DNA of 51,083 nucleotides from Rubripirellula sp. (GCA_028823035.1 JAPKCI010000015.1:1-51083); one strand, 5' to 3'; positions 17,183 to 26,276 are shown, counted from the first letter of the stretch. The notes: generated by a model not told the origin, from the sequence alone. Program-made: numbers and translations.

Positions 17183-18307
17183 ATGGAAATTCTCACTGAT
17201 TTCTTTGACACGACCGGTTTTGCTTCGATGCAGTTCGGCAACGCGATCATGATCCTGATCGGGATCGTGTTCATCGTTCTCGCGATCACCAAGGACTATG
17301 AGCCATTGCTATTGGTGCCGATCGGAATGGGCGCGATCGTTGGGAATATCCCGGTCTCCGAGGGGATGGCGCTGAGTGTTTATGATGAAGGCAGCGTATT
17401 ACACTACCTATATTTCGGCGTGAGTCGGGGTGTTTACCCACCACTGATTTTCCTCGGTATCGGGGCGATGACTGATTTCTCTACGATGCTTTCCAATCCC
17501 AAGTTGGTATTGTTGGGAGCGGCGGCGCAAATTGGTGTGTTCCTGACCTTTCTTGGCGCACTTTGGCTCGATTTTTCGCCAGCTCAGGCTGGGGCGATCG
17601 GTATCATTGGCGGAGCCGATGGACCCACTGCGATTTTCCTTGCATCCAAACTGGCACCTGAGCTTCTGGGGCCGATTGCAATCGCTGCTTACTCCTACAT
17701 GGCACTGGTTCCTGTCATCCAGCCACCGATCATGCGATTGTTGACCAGTCGCGAAGAACGTTTGATCCGGATGAAACCGCCACGAGATGTTTCCAAGCGG
17801 GAGAAAATGATCTTCCCGGTCGCTGCGTTTCTGATTTCGACCCTGATTGCCCCTGGCGCAGTCGTACTGTTAGGAATGCTCTTCTTCGGAAACCTCTTGA
17901 AGGAGAGCCTGGTGACCGAGCGGTTGGCACGAACAGCGCGAACCGCGATGATCGACATCGTGACGATTCTGCTCGGGTTTGCGGTCGGCGCCAGCACTCA
18001 GGCGGACACGTTCCTGACGAAGGAGTCCCTCGGGATTTTTGGACTCGGTGCTTTGGCATTTGCGATTGCAACGGCGGGGGGAGTGCTGTTCGCCAAGTTA
18101 ATGAATCTGTTCTTAACCGAAAAAATCAATCCACTTGTAGGTGCGGCCGGTGTTTCTGCAGTGCCTGACTCTGCACGCGTCGTGCAGATGGTTGGACAGC
18201 AGGAGGATCCGCATAATTTTTTATTGATGCACGCGATGGCGCCCAACGTGGCGGGGGTTGTCGGTTCGGCAATCGCCGCAGGCGTCCTGTGGTCCGTTTT
18301 GACCTGA
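17183..18307 (+). CDS. oadB: Sodium-ion-translocating decarboxylase beta subunit
   Basis: A 374-residue polytopic membrane protein that decarboxylates carboxybiotin and couples this to Na+ export. The conserved segment GGADGPTAIFLASKLAP contains the aspartate essential for ion coupling, and AYSYMALVPVIQPPIMR contains the tyrosine of the second ion site. About nine to eleven hydrophobic segments run along the length. FLGIGAMTDFSTMLSNP near residue 90 is also conserved in the family. It lies between the gamma (46 bases) and alpha (53 bases) genes, forming one operon. The beta subunit is shared by oxaloacetate, methylmalonyl-CoA and related pumps, so it does not fix the substrate. Confidence 0.93.
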   Translation: MEILTDFFDTTGFASMQFGNAIMILIGIVFIVLAITKDYEPLLLVPIGMGAIVGNIPVSEGMALSVYDEGSVLHYLYFGVSRGVYPPLIFLGIGAMTDFSTMLSNPKLVLLGAAAQIGVFLTFLGALWLDFSPAQAGAIGIIGGADGPTAIFLASKLAPELLGPIAIAAYSYMALVPVIQPPIMRLLTSREERLIRMKPPRDVSKREKMIFPVAAFLISTLIAPGAVVLLGMLFFGNLLKESLVTERLARTARTAMIDIVTILLGFAVGASTQADTFLTKESLGIFGLGALAFAIATAGGVLFAKLMNLFLTEKINPLVGAAGVSAVPDSARVVQMVGQQEDPHNFLLMHAMAPNVAGVVGSAIAAGVLWSVLT

Positions 18308-18360
18308 CATTTGTCCTGATCCAAGCCCTTTTTACAGACACCTTCGGAAGAATTTGAACC

Positions 18361-20178
18361 GTGGCGAAAAAGAAAGTCCAGTTCATGTGCACCGCGTTCC
18401 GAGACGGCTTCCAGTCCGTTTTTGGAGCACGCGTATTCACACCCGATTTCCTGCCTGCGGTTGCAGCAGCCCGCGATGCCGGAATCAGCTGGTTTGAGGC
18501 TGGCGGGGGAGCACGTTTTCAGTCGTTGTATTTTTATTGCAACGAAGATGCATTTGAAATGATGGATGCGTTTCGCGAAACAGCGGGGCCTGATGCGAAT
18601 CTGCAGACCTTGGCGCGAGGCGTCAATGTAGTCGGGTTGGATTCGCAGTCCAGCGATATTGTCAAACTGCATGCTCAGCTTTTTAAAAAGCATGGCATGA
18701 CGACGATTCGCAATTTTGATGCCTTGAACGATGTCAATAATCTTGTCTACAGCGGGAAATGTATCGTTGAGGCTGGGCTCAAGCATCAGGTTTGTGTCAC
18801 GTTGATGGAACTGCCGCCAGGATGTTCCGGTGCACATGACGCTGCTTTTTATACCTCGACACTGCAGCAGATCCTCGATGCGGACATCCCCTTTGATGCC
18901 GTTTGTTTTAAGGATGCTTCCGGAACAGCGGTACCTTCAAAAGTGTACGAAACGATTCGCGAAGCTCGGAAAATGTTGCCCGCCGGTACCTTCATTCATT
19001 TTCATACACACGAAACAGCCGGAGTCAGTGTGCTTGCCAACAAGGCGGCGTTGGATGCTGGTGCAGATGCTATCGACTTGTCGATGGCGCCCTGCTCCGG
19101 AGGCACCTGCCAGCCCGATATTCTGGTCATGTGGCACGCTCTGCGTGGTACTGACTTTGAGTTGGATATCGATGTTGAGAAAGTTCGTGAGGCAGAGGAA
19201 GTATTCAAGGATTGCATGAGTGACTATTTCCTGCCGCCTGAAGCGACGGCAGTGGAACCGTTGATTCCCTGGAGCCCTATGCCGGGTGGCGCATTGACCG
19301 CTAATACCCAGATGCTGCGGGACAATAACATCATGGACAAGTATCCTGAAATTATCCTTGCGATGAGCGATGTTGTGCGTAAAGGTGGCTTTGGAACCTC
19401 CGTCACGCCTGTGTCCCAGTTCTACTTCCAGCAGGCGTTCAACAATGTGATGCTCGGACCGTGGAAGAAGATCGCTGAGCCCTACGGGAAGATGGTCCTT
19501 GGTTACTTCGGCAAAACGCCTGTGCGCCCGGACGAGAGTGTGGTCGAACTTGCTCGCGAACAGTTGGGGCTGGAACCGACGACACGGCCTGTGCTTGAGT
19601 TGAACGATGAGGATCCGAGCAAAGGCATTGATGCTGCAAAAAAAATGCTCGAAGCCGAAGGTCTGGAAACCACTGACGAGAATATCTTTATTACTGCGGC
19701 CTGCAGAGAAAAGGGAATTCGGTTCTTGAAAGGCGATGCCGATGTAGGTGTTCGCAAAATTGACAAGTCACAGGCCAGTCCGCCAATGCCCGCAGTGGCA
19801 CAACAAGGTCCCGCCGAATATGTGGTCACCGTCAACGGTGAAGACGTTTTCATGGCCTTCGAAGGCAATATGGTGACCGTTGATGGAAATGTCTATCGTG
19901 TTGGGATCAAACCTCAGGCAGCCGGTGGCACGCCAGCTCAGACAAGCGTCGTGGCCGCTGATGAAATCGAGGTCAGGTCGCAAATGCCAGGTACGGTGTT
20001 CAAGCAGTTGGTGCAAAAGGGTGCGAGAGTCCGAGCAGGGGAAGCGATATTAATCCTCGAGGCGATGAAAATGGAAATGGAAGTTGCCTCTTCCGTTGAC
20101 GGTACCATCGCTGACATTCTGGTTGCGGTTGGTGATCAAGTGGCGACGGGGCAGGTGCTCGTGACGATCGCGAGTTGA
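18361..20178 (+). CDS. Carboxyltransferase/biotin subunit of the sodium pump (OadA-like, divergent)
   Basis: A 605-residue protein starting at GTG 18361. The N-terminal TIM-barrel carboxyltransferase has RDGFQSVFGARV, IRNFDALNDVNNL and the metal site HFHTHETAG (His215 and His217). The catalytic-lysine segment reads FKDASGT (Lys184) instead of the KDMAG typical of oxaloacetate decarboxylases. A linker with the conserved carboxylase domain follows. The C-terminal biotin carrier ends with EAMKMEME, with Lys570 the biotin site 35 residues from the end. It transfers CO2 from a substrate to biotin, feeding the membrane beta subunit. The substrate could be oxaloacetate or another acid; I recall a similar clade in epsilonproteobacteria and Bacteroidetes annotated only loosely. 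Confidence 0.9.
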   Translation: MAKKKVQFMCTAFRDGFQSVFGARVFTPDFLPAVAAARDAGISWFEAGGGARFQSLYFYCNEDAFEMMDAFRETAGPDANLQTLARGVNVVGLDSQSSDIVKLHAQLFKKHGMTTIRNFDALNDVNNLVYSGKCIVEAGLKHQVCVTLMELPPGCSGAHDAAFYTSTLQQILDADIPFDAVCFKDASGTAVPSKVYETIREARKMLPAGTFIHFHTHETAGVSVLANKAALDAGADAIDLSMAPCSGGTCQPDILVMWHALRGTDFELDIDVEKVREAEEVFKDCMSDYFLPPEATAVEPLIPWSPMPGGALTANTQMLRDNNIMDKYPEIILAMSDVVRKGGFGTSVTPVSQFYFQQAFNNVMLGPWKKIAEPYGKMVLGYFGKTPVRPDESVVELAREQLGLEPTTRPVLELNDEDPSKGIDAAKKMLEAEGLETTDENIFITAACREKGIRFLKGDADVGVRKIDKSQASPPMPAVAQQGPAEYVVTVNGEDVFMAFEGNMVTVDGNVYRVGIKPQAAGGTPAQTSVVAADEIEVRSQMPGTVFKQLVQKGARVRAGEAILILEAMKMEMEVASSVDGTIADILVAVGDQVATGQVLVTIAS

Positions 20179-20694
20179 TTGATACCCATTCGAGTGCGTG
20201 CCTGCAGTCCGGATGGGGCTTCGCTACGACTGACTCCAAGTGGGCCCTTGCTCGATCAGAGAGAGCGTTTGGAGGATTTAGCGACGCAGCCCAGATTTAG
20301 TGCCGCGGCCCAAATCTAGCGCCGCGGCCCAATGGGATGATCGTAAAAAGAGCCGTTCTCTCCGGTTTTTTGACATCTGAGCTTCGCCAACGTGGCTCGA
20401 TTCCCTTGAATTAGCGGTTTTTGTGTTTTACGCATCCCCCTTCACGTTGAGACATCTGAGATACAACATCCGCTCGTGTAAGATTCGCTATTAGCTGATT
20501 TGCTGTGTCCGCTATACTGCAGCTGACAACGGAGATAGGAACGCTGGCGGATGCGGCAGCCTTGGGTTCGTACAGGAGGCATTCCTTCGCTTGGTTTGGG
20601 TTTTACATTTGGTTTCCCGATGATGTTTGTTTGTCGGGGTTGATTTGCAGGCCGATCAAGGCCTGTCAGCACATTCACTTTGGGCGACTTGCTA
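20179..20694. other. Intergenic region with three 19-bp tandem repeats
   Basis: About 516 bases between the pump operon and the PDZ-protein gene. Apart from the repeat at 20277-20333, I see no gene, terminator or regulatory motif I can support. Confidence 0.5.
20277..20333. repeat. Three imperfect 19-bp tandem repeats
   Basis: TTTAGCGACGCAGCCCAGA, TTTAGTGCCGCGGCCCAAA and TCTAGCGCCGCGGCCCAAT follow one another without spacers, each differing at a few positions. Intergenic, unknown role. Confidence 0.75.
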
Positions 20695-21903
20695 ATGCGT
20701 CTACCTTTGTTCGCTTCGATAGTTGTTCTCTCCTTGATTGTGGGCCTTTTCCCGCTTGGCGGGCAGCAATATTCGCATGGCCAGTCGCCTCCGATTGGTC
20801 TGCCCGATGGCGGTAGCTCGCCCGACGAAGCGGCATTGAAACATTCTGAATCCACTCCGCCGAAGGACGTCGCGTACTGGGTTTCTCAGCTGGGGCATGA
20901 GCATTTCTTGCGTCGCCAGAAAGCCAGCCAGGAATTGAAGAAAATGGGGCCGGCAATCCTTCCTGAACTGGCGGCGGCGATGGATGTTGGTGACTTGGAG
21001 GTGATTGAGCGTTCGATTGTGGTGATTTCGGGGTTTGCCCTGTCTTTTGCGCCGGCTGAGGACGGTGGGGCATGGCACATGCTTCAAGCAATGGCATCCA
21101 AGTCCGTGGGCCGCCGAGCTCTGGCAGCCAGGTCAGCGATGGAAGAAGTTCGTGAATTGCGGTCTGAGCAGGCCGCTCGTGTGCTCACCGCTGCCGGTGT
21201 CTTCATTGGTGAGCGATATTTTTCAATCGCGGCTTCACAGAATATGTTGAACATCGTTGAAATCGGGAACACATGGAGCGGTGATGTGAAAACTCTCCAG
21301 TGGCTGGAGTGGATTGATGATGCTTCCCACGTCCGTGTTACGGGAAAGGCTCTACGCGGCGATGTGCTCAGCAATGTTGTCAAAATGCCAAGACTCGAAG
21401 CCATTGCGATGACTGATGCCGAAGCTGGTGTCGCGGATGAGGTTTTCTCTTCATTGGCAGCGATGTCGCGAATCGAATCCCTTGATATTCGGTATGTTGC
21501 CTTGACTGCGCAGCAAGGAGAGATCATTTCGCAACTGCCAATCAGAACTTCACTGACGTTGATGGGGACAGGCATTGAGGCTGATGCTGTCGAGAAAATC
21601 AGGACGAGGTTGGCGGGACTGGAAATTCAGTATCGTCAGGGTGGTTTTCTTGGAGTTTCGTGTTACCCGGGTGAACAGATCTGCAGGATCAACGTTGTGC
21701 ACGAAAATACAGCGGCTTTTGAAGCAGGATTGTTATTTGGGGATGTCGTCGTTGGCGTCGGCGGATCTGACATCGGATCCTTCAAAGACCTGCAGTCCGC
21801 AGTCAACCGACACAGCGCGGGCGATGAAGTGGAAATTCGTTACCTACGCGCGGGTAAGTTGCTTCGAGTCAAGGTGCGTTTGAAACGGTTAGAGGAAAAT
21901 TGA
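20695..21903 (+). CDS. Exported PDZ-domain protein with HEAT-like and LRR-like middle
   Basis: A 402-residue protein from ATG 20695 (the frame is open to a TTG at 20680). The N-terminus is a signal peptide (MRLPLFASIVVLSLIVGLFP). A helical segment at about 60-160 (YWVSQLGHEHFLRRQKASQE, AILPELAAAMDVGD) is HEAT-like. The middle, about 190-300, has repeats of the LEAIAMTDAEAGVADEVFSS type, resembling leucine-rich repeats. The last 90 residues form a PDZ domain: FLGVSCYPGEQICRINVVHE, then AGLLFGDVVVGVGGSDIGSF. It probably works in the periplasm as a peptide-binding or scaffolding protein. Its stop overlaps the mutY start (TTGA). Confidence 0.8.
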   Translation: MRLPLFASIVVLSLIVGLFPLGGQQYSHGQSPPIGLPDGGSSPDEAALKHSESTPPKDVAYWVSQLGHEHFLRRQKASQELKKMGPAILPELAAAMDVGDLEVIERSIVVISGFALSFAPAEDGGAWHMLQAMASKSVGRRALAARSAMEEVRELRSEQAARVLTAAGVFIGERYFSIAASQNMLNIVEIGNTWSGDVKTLQWLEWIDDASHVRVTGKALRGDVLSNVVKMPRLEAIAMTDAEAGVADEVFSSLAAMSRIESLDIRYVALTAQQGEIISQLPIRTSLTLMGTGIEADAVEKIRTRLAGLEIQYRQGGFLGVSCYPGEQICRINVVHENTAAFEAGLLFGDVVVGVGGSDIGSFKDLQSAVNRHSAGDEVEIRYLRAGKLLRVKVRLKRLEEN

Positions 21904-23063
21904 GCAGGTCGGACGCAATCAAGAACGCCGTGCTACTTCCTGAGCATGATGACGTCTGGCAGCAAGCCAAGTGGCGAGCCCGTGTACGACGAAGTTTGTT
22001 GGCGTGGTTTGCCAAGAACGCCAGAGACCTGCCGTGGCGTCGTGATTCGACTCCTTATCGAGTTTGGATCAGTGAGATCATGCTGCAGCAGACGCAAGTT
22101 GCAACGGTCTTGCCCTACTACGAGAGGTTCATGGCATCGTTTCCCACGGTTGCAGAACTGGCTGCTACCGATGAGCAGAAACTACTCACGCACTGGGAGG
22201 GGTTGGGATATTACCGGCGGGCGCGTTCCTTGCATTCCGCCGCCAGACTGATTGTGGCAGAGTACGACGGGGTGTTTCCGCTTGACTTTGATCAGGTGCT
22301 CGCGTTGCCGGGAATTGGACGCTACACGGCAGGCGCAATCCTTTCGATCTCCTCAGGGCAAAGGCAGCCGATTCTTGAAGGAAATACGCAACGTGTATTC
22401 AGTCGTTGGATCTCATTGCGGGGTACGCCGTCTGAAACGCCAAATACGCGTTTGTTGTGGCAGGTTGCCGAGGCAATGTTGCCGCGGAAAGATTCCGGGA
22501 CTTTCAATCAGGCCGCCATGGAACTTGGTGCGTTAATTTGCACGCCAAAGAAGCCTGCCTGCGGCCAATGTCCGGTAGCGGGCGCATGTCAGGCGTATCA
22601 GACCGGTGTGGAAGAGGAAATTCCCGGAAAGGTTACTCGTGTCCTCTATGAGGATCGAACGGAGTTCGCCGTGGTGATCGTGAAGCCTTCATCTGGGTGT
22701 CGCAAGGCCGGGGAAATCACAGATCGGTGCTACCTGGTCCGTCCCTTACCCGCAGGAGGACGGTGGGCAGGGCTCTGGGACTTCCCCAGGACCACTGATA
22801 CTTCTTACGCCAGCGTCAACGCCGCAGCCAAGCAACTTTCCGCGGAAGTGGGTGTGAACATCCAGCCCGGTATTCGGTTAACAAAGATCAGGCATGCGGT
22901 AACCAAGTACCGTATTTCACTACATGTTCACACTGGGGAGTTGCTGGATACAAAGCAGGCACCCGGGAAACCGTGGCGTTATGTCAGTTTGGCCGAAATG
23001 GCGGAGTTGCCGATGAGTGTCACCGGACGCAGAATAGTGAAGCTGTTGATGGAACATTCCTAA
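21900..23063 (+). CDS. mutY: A/G-specific adenine glycosylase
   Basis: Removes adenine mispaired with 8-oxoguanine. The 387-residue protein has the HhH-GPD fold: PYRVWISEIMLQQTQVATVL with Glu59 equivalent to E. coli Glu37, and the hairpin LPGIGRYTAGAIL. The 4Fe-4S loop is CTPKKPACGQCPVAGAC (C-x6-C-x2-C-x5-C). The C-terminal NUDIX-like domain that reads 8-oxoG has RWAGLWDFPRT and IRHAVTKYRISLHVH. The position of E. coli Asp138 (ILDGN) reads ILEGN, so Glu160 stands in for the catalytic aspartate. The start is TTG 21900, overlapping the stop of the PDZ gene by four bases, so translation is coupled. The longer N-terminal arm is about 20 residues. Confidence 0.92.
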   Translation: MSRSDAIKNAVLLPEHDDVWQQAKWRARVRRSLLAWFAKNARDLPWRRDSTPYRVWISEIMLQQTQVATVLPYYERFMASFPTVAELAATDEQKLLTHWEGLGYYRRARSLHSAARLIVAEYDGVFPLDFDQVLALPGIGRYTAGAILSISSGQRQPILEGNTQRVFSRWISLRGTPSETPNTRLLWQVAEAMLPRKDSGTFNQAAMELGALICTPKKPACGQCPVAGACQAYQTGVEEEIPGKVTRVLYEDRTEFAVVIVKPSSGCRKAGEITDRCYLVRPLPAGGRWAGLWDFPRTTDTSYASVNAAAKQLSAEVGVNIQPGIRLTKIRHAVTKYRISLHVHTGELLDTKQAPGKPWRYVSLAEMAELPMSVTGRRIVKLLMEHS

Positions 23064-23211
23064 CTGCAACTGCGATTGTGACACACCCACCCACTGTTTC
23101 TTTGACTATACTTCGTCATCGCCTCGTTGATGCTCAATCCGCTTTTCGAGGACGTACTTTAACTACCCCACCCGAACTCAGTTTGAGTGCTCACCTAAGA
23201 AGAGTTCAAGA

Positions 23212-24447
23212 ATGAGAATTTTTGCGGTTCTGTCGCTCCTCGCGACTGTTTTTTGCGGTACTCAGTCCTTTGCCGTCCCGCCACCTGTTGGCTCCGATGA
23301 CGAGGTGGTTCTTGGTGATCCCGAGTTGACCTCGGGTGTGCCTGGAGCAGGGCTCCTGACCGCTGAGGTGCTGGATGCATGGCTGAGTGACCCAGCCAAT
23401 CACACGACATTGAAGGTCAAACTTCCGGTGGGTTTGGAAGCTGGCGCTGCCAATGTGTTCATCCCTGAAAATAATCCGATGACACGCGCCAAAATTGAAC
23501 TAGGGAGACAGCTTTACTTTGACGAACGACTGTCTTCGGACAACACCATTTCGTGTGCATCCTGTCATGACCCGATGCAGGGTTACGGCGCTGAAACGGC
23601 ATTCGGAATTGGCGTCCAAGGTCAACAGGGAGGACGCAATTCACCGATTTCGTATAACCGAATTCTCAGCAAAGGACAGTTTTGGGATGGAAGAGCCGCT
23701 ACGCTTGAAGAGCAGGCTGTGGGGCCGGTCGCGAATTCGATTGAAATGGGCAACACGCATCCAGATTGTGTCGAGACATTGGAGGCTATCCCCGGCTACA
23801 AAAAGCAGTTCGATGTCATCTTCAAGGATGGAGTCACGATTGATAATGTCGGTAAAGCGATTGCCACTTTCGAAAGAGCAATCGTCACTGGACCGGCACC
23901 GTCGGATGCCTACGACGCTATCAGCAAATTTGAAAAGGTGTTTGCTGACGATTTGGAGTTCCTCGATGAGGAACCTGAACTGAAAGCCAAGTATACAGTT
24001 CTGAAAGAGGCAGTTGCCAAATCACCGATGAGTGAGTCGGCTCAGAGGGGCATGGTGTTGTTTGCAGGAAAAGCCAACTGCGCCGCTTGTCATGCAGGTG
24101 CCAATTTCACAGATGAGCAATACCACAATCTCGGTGTCGGCATGACGGCGAAAGAGCCTGATTTGGGGCGTTTTGTCGTCACCGAAGTTGAGAAGGACCG
24201 CGGCGCTTTCAAAACACCGACACTTCGCAACGTTGCCTTGTCACCACCCTACATGCATGACGGCAGTCAGCGAACACTTGAGGAAGTTGTTGAGTGGTAC
24301 AGCAAAGGCGGACACAAGAATCCATGGCTGAGCGATAAGATGAAGGTCTTGAATTTAACCGATCAGGAGAAAGCTGACCTCCTCGCTTACATGGTTGAGG
24401 GGCTGGCAGGTGAGTTTCCTGTCGTCAATCAGTCTCGGCTTCCCTGA
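23212..24447 (+). CDS. Di-heme cytochrome c peroxidase (MauG/CcpA family)
   Basis: A 411-residue exported protein (signal peptide MRIFAVLSLLATVFCGTQSF) with two heme-attachment motifs: CASCH at 115-119 and CAACH at 290-294. RQLYFDERLSSDNTISCASC and SPISYNRILSKGQFWDGRA are typical of bacterial peroxidases that reduce hydrogen peroxide in the periplasm using electrons from small c-type cytochromes. APPYMHD-type segments appear as SPPYMHDGSQRTLEE near the end. Length is near normal. Its 3' end overlaps the convergent nnrE by 19 bases, and a terminator lies inside nnrE at 24510-24544. The small cytochrome at 4349 is a possible but unproven donor. Confidence 0.92.
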   Translation: MRIFAVLSLLATVFCGTQSFAVPPPVGSDDEVVLGDPELTSGVPGAGLLTAEVLDAWLSDPANHTTLKVKLPVGLEAGAANVFIPENNPMTRAKIELGRQLYFDERLSSDNTISCASCHDPMQGYGAETAFGIGVQGQQGGRNSPISYNRILSKGQFWDGRAATLEEQAVGPVANSIEMGNTHPDCVETLEAIPGYKKQFDVIFKDGVTIDNVGKAIATFERAIVTGPAPSDAYDAISKFEKVFADDLEFLDEEPELKAKYTVLKEAVAKSPMSESAQRGMVLFAGKANCAACHAGANFTDEQYHNLGVGMTAKEPDLGRFVVTEVEKDRGAFKTPTLRNVALSPPYMHDGSQRTLEEVVEWYSKGGHKNPWLSDKMKVLNLTDQEKADLLAYMVEGLAGEFPVVNQSRLP

Positions 24448-25139
24448 GCAGGTTTCCATGCGGTGAGCGTTTGTAGTAATTTGACAGGGACTCCGATGTC
24501 AACTTCATGAACAACGCCGACAAATTTCTCGGCGTTGTTTTTTTGGAATCCGACTTTGGTCGCTACGAAGGTGATCGTGTGGTCCGCATGGAAGGTCGGA
24601 TCGGAAGCCTCACCGGTATCACAGTCAAGGCCGGTGGGGATGTCGATTGCAAATCGCATCCCCGGGTGAGCATTCGCCATGGAAACGAGATTTGAGTAAT
24701 GGCCGCGTAGTGGGCCACGAGACCCCGTTCCCAGTAACGCATCCACCACTGACGAGGCAGTGATTTCCAAGGCGTGCGGCTCGGAATCCATACCGCGGTC
24801 GTCAATTAATCGCATGGGAATTCCAGCTTGCTGGGCTGTGTATGCATTGGTTTGGGCGTCACCCTGCAGTTTGCTGAGCGGAACGACACAAGTCAGCTGG
24901 ATGTCACGGCCGAAAATTTGCAAATGCCTGGCGATCACGTAGCCGTCGCCAGCATTGTTTCCCCCACCGCACAAGATTTCGATCAACCCGGGAGGCGAAA
25001 ACTGGTGAATGATCTCAGCAGCTACCCGACCGGCATTTTCCATGAGCAAAATGCCCGGCATTCCGTAGTCGTTGATTGCTACCCGATCGACATTCCGGAC
25101 TTGCTCACGTGTCAGAGGCGGTAACTTCATTGTTTTCAA
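24429..25139 (-). CDS. nnrE: NAD(P)H-hydrate epimerase (YjeF N-terminal type)
   Basis: Interconverts R and S forms of damaged hydrated NAD(P)H so a dehydratase can repair them. The 236-residue protein is the YjeF_N domain alone; the usual fused dehydratase domain (NnrD) is absent and not seen elsewhere in the window. Motifs: MPGILLMENAGRVAAEII at the start, ILCGGGNNAGDGYVIARHL as nucleotide-binding loop, VVDALLGTGSRGPLRG, and AIDIPTGLDCDTGEA. Its tail overlaps the convergent peroxidase gene by 19 bases, so the last residues are encoded opposite that gene's terminator region. Confidence 0.92.
   Translation of the reverse strand: MKTMKLPPLTREQVRNVDRVAINDYGMPGILLMENAGRVAAEIIHQFSPPGLIEILCGGGNNAGDGYVIARHLQIFGRDIQLTCVVPLSKLQGDAQTNAYTAQQAGIPMRLIDDRGMDSEPHALEITASSVVDALLGTGSRGPLRGHYSNLVSMANAHPGMRFAIDIPTGLDCDTGEASDPTFHADHTITFVATKVGFQKNNAEKFVGVVHEVDIGVPVKLLQTLTAWKPAQGSRD
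24510..24544 (+). terminator. Intrinsic terminator for the peroxidase gene, inside nnrE antisense
   Basis: AACAACGCCGA (24510-24520) and TCGGCGTTGTT (24529-24539) form an 11-bp stem with an 8-base loop, followed by T to 24544. It lies 63 bases after the peroxidase stop and entirely within the coding sequence of the convergent nnrE gene. On the minus strand no T-tract follows, so it would act one way only. Confidence 0.85.
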
Positions 25140-25231
25140 AATCCAATGGGCGTGCGATAATAGGGATTCCCTGAACGCAGGCCAGAATATTACGTGACTG
25201 ATAAATATGTGGAAACTTCACAAGGTGAATC

Positions 25232-25459
25232 ATGCCCCTTTACGAATTTGAGTGCAAATCCTGCGACATTGTTGTAGAAGTTCTCGTCCGTTCAATTGGC
25301 GAAGAAAACGGCTGCCCCAGTTGCGGGAACGCTGACTTGCAGCGTGTCTTTAGTATCCCAGCTGCTCCGGCGGTCAAAAGTAAATCAAGCTTGCCTGTCG
25401 CTGGCGGAGGCGATAGTTGCGGTGCACCAAGATGCTGTGGCGGCGGTTGCCAGATGTAG
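25232..25459 (+). CDS. FmdB-family zinc-ribbon protein
   Basis: A 75-residue protein with the FmdB/CxxC_CxxC regulatory signature: MPLYEFECKSCD, then about 21 residues later CPSC, for one zinc-ribbon. A glycine- and cysteine-rich tail (CGAPRCCGGGCQM) may add metal binding. Family members are small, of uncertain role, often called putative regulatory proteins. AAGGTG sits six bases before the ATG. It is divergent from nnrE, with about 90 bases between. Confidence 0.88.
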   Translation: MPLYEFECKSCDIVVEVLVRSIGEENGCPSCGNADLQRVFSIPAAPAVKSKSSLPVAGGGDSCGAPRCCGGGCQM

Positions 25460-25772
25460 TTCAAGGCGGATTCTGTCAGCCAGAAATCACGCATCGTTTG
25501 ACTTTCCCAATGACCTGTTGCCTTGCCTGCTGGTCGGTGCAAAGTAAGGACGGCTGCAGATCTTCGCTGTAGGCCAGAACCTTGCGGCAGTTTGCCGGGA
25601 AGTTTGGAAATTGGATGCGGCTCTCTGGTCATGGGGATGTTGCCAAGAACATGGTGCGGCGTGGCGAGTCGTCGTATCAGATCCTGATGTGTGATGGTAA
25701 CTTGGTTTCCTGTCCGATGCATTGCCCGCGGGGGCACTTCTGTACTTTCGTTAAGTATTGCCAACAAAACTC
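25460..25772. other. Intergenic region, nothing recognised
   Basis: About 310 bases after the FmdB-like gene. Short open frames here do not look like proteins, and no hairpin with a T-tract was seen. Confidence 0.4.
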
Positions 25773-26276
25773 ATGACTGATTCGACCAATTCGAAGACCG
25801 GAGCCGAGTCACGCGGCATTGCACCCAGTTTGCAGTTGTCACGCCGGGGATTGTGCATCAGTCTCGCACTCATGGTGGCTGCTGGGCTTTCTGTTTACGC
25901 CGTCTTTCCCGAAAGCGTTGGTGGGCCTGAACTGCCTGTCGCAGTGAGCTTGGGGCGGCAGCCCGTTGAGACGGCAGATGGTGCGGGAGCCTTGATGACC
26001 GAGGTGATTCTGTTCCAAAACTTGGCGGATTATGCGATCCCCAAGTTTTCGATAGAGATCAACGGTCAATACCTGCTGTTTCGCGATGCACCACTTCACG
26101 CTAATGAAACGTTGGTTTTGCCTCAGCGAGTGTTTGCTGACAAACGCAGTAGCCACCGCTTTAACCCGGTGAAGTATCCTGTGGAAGAAGTCACGCTGAC
26201 AGGGCAGCTTCCGAGCGGAGCTCGTGGTGTGACCCAGTTCATGTTCGCGAATGGTGTGGTCGTCGATACCCACTAG
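25773..26276 (+). CDS. Membrane-anchored protein of unknown function
   Basis: A 167-residue protein from ATG 25773 (the frame is open to a TTG at 25758). SRRGLCISLALMVAAGLSVYAVF near residues 24-46 is one membrane-anchoring or signal segment. The rest (about 120 residues) looks like a small beta-sandwich, with VSLGRQPVETADGAGALMTE and AIPKFSIEINGQYLLFRDAP, likely facing the periplasm. I know no family. It precedes the S9 peptidase gene by about 150 bases on the same strand. Confidence 0.6.
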   Translation: MTDSTNSKTGAESRGIAPSLQLSRRGLCISLALMVAAGLSVYAVFPESVGGPELPVAVSLGRQPVETADGAGALMTEVILFQNLADYAIPKFSIEINGQYLLFRDAPLHANETLVLPQRVFADKRSSHRFNPVKYPVEEVTLTGQLPSGARGVTQFMFANGVVVDTH

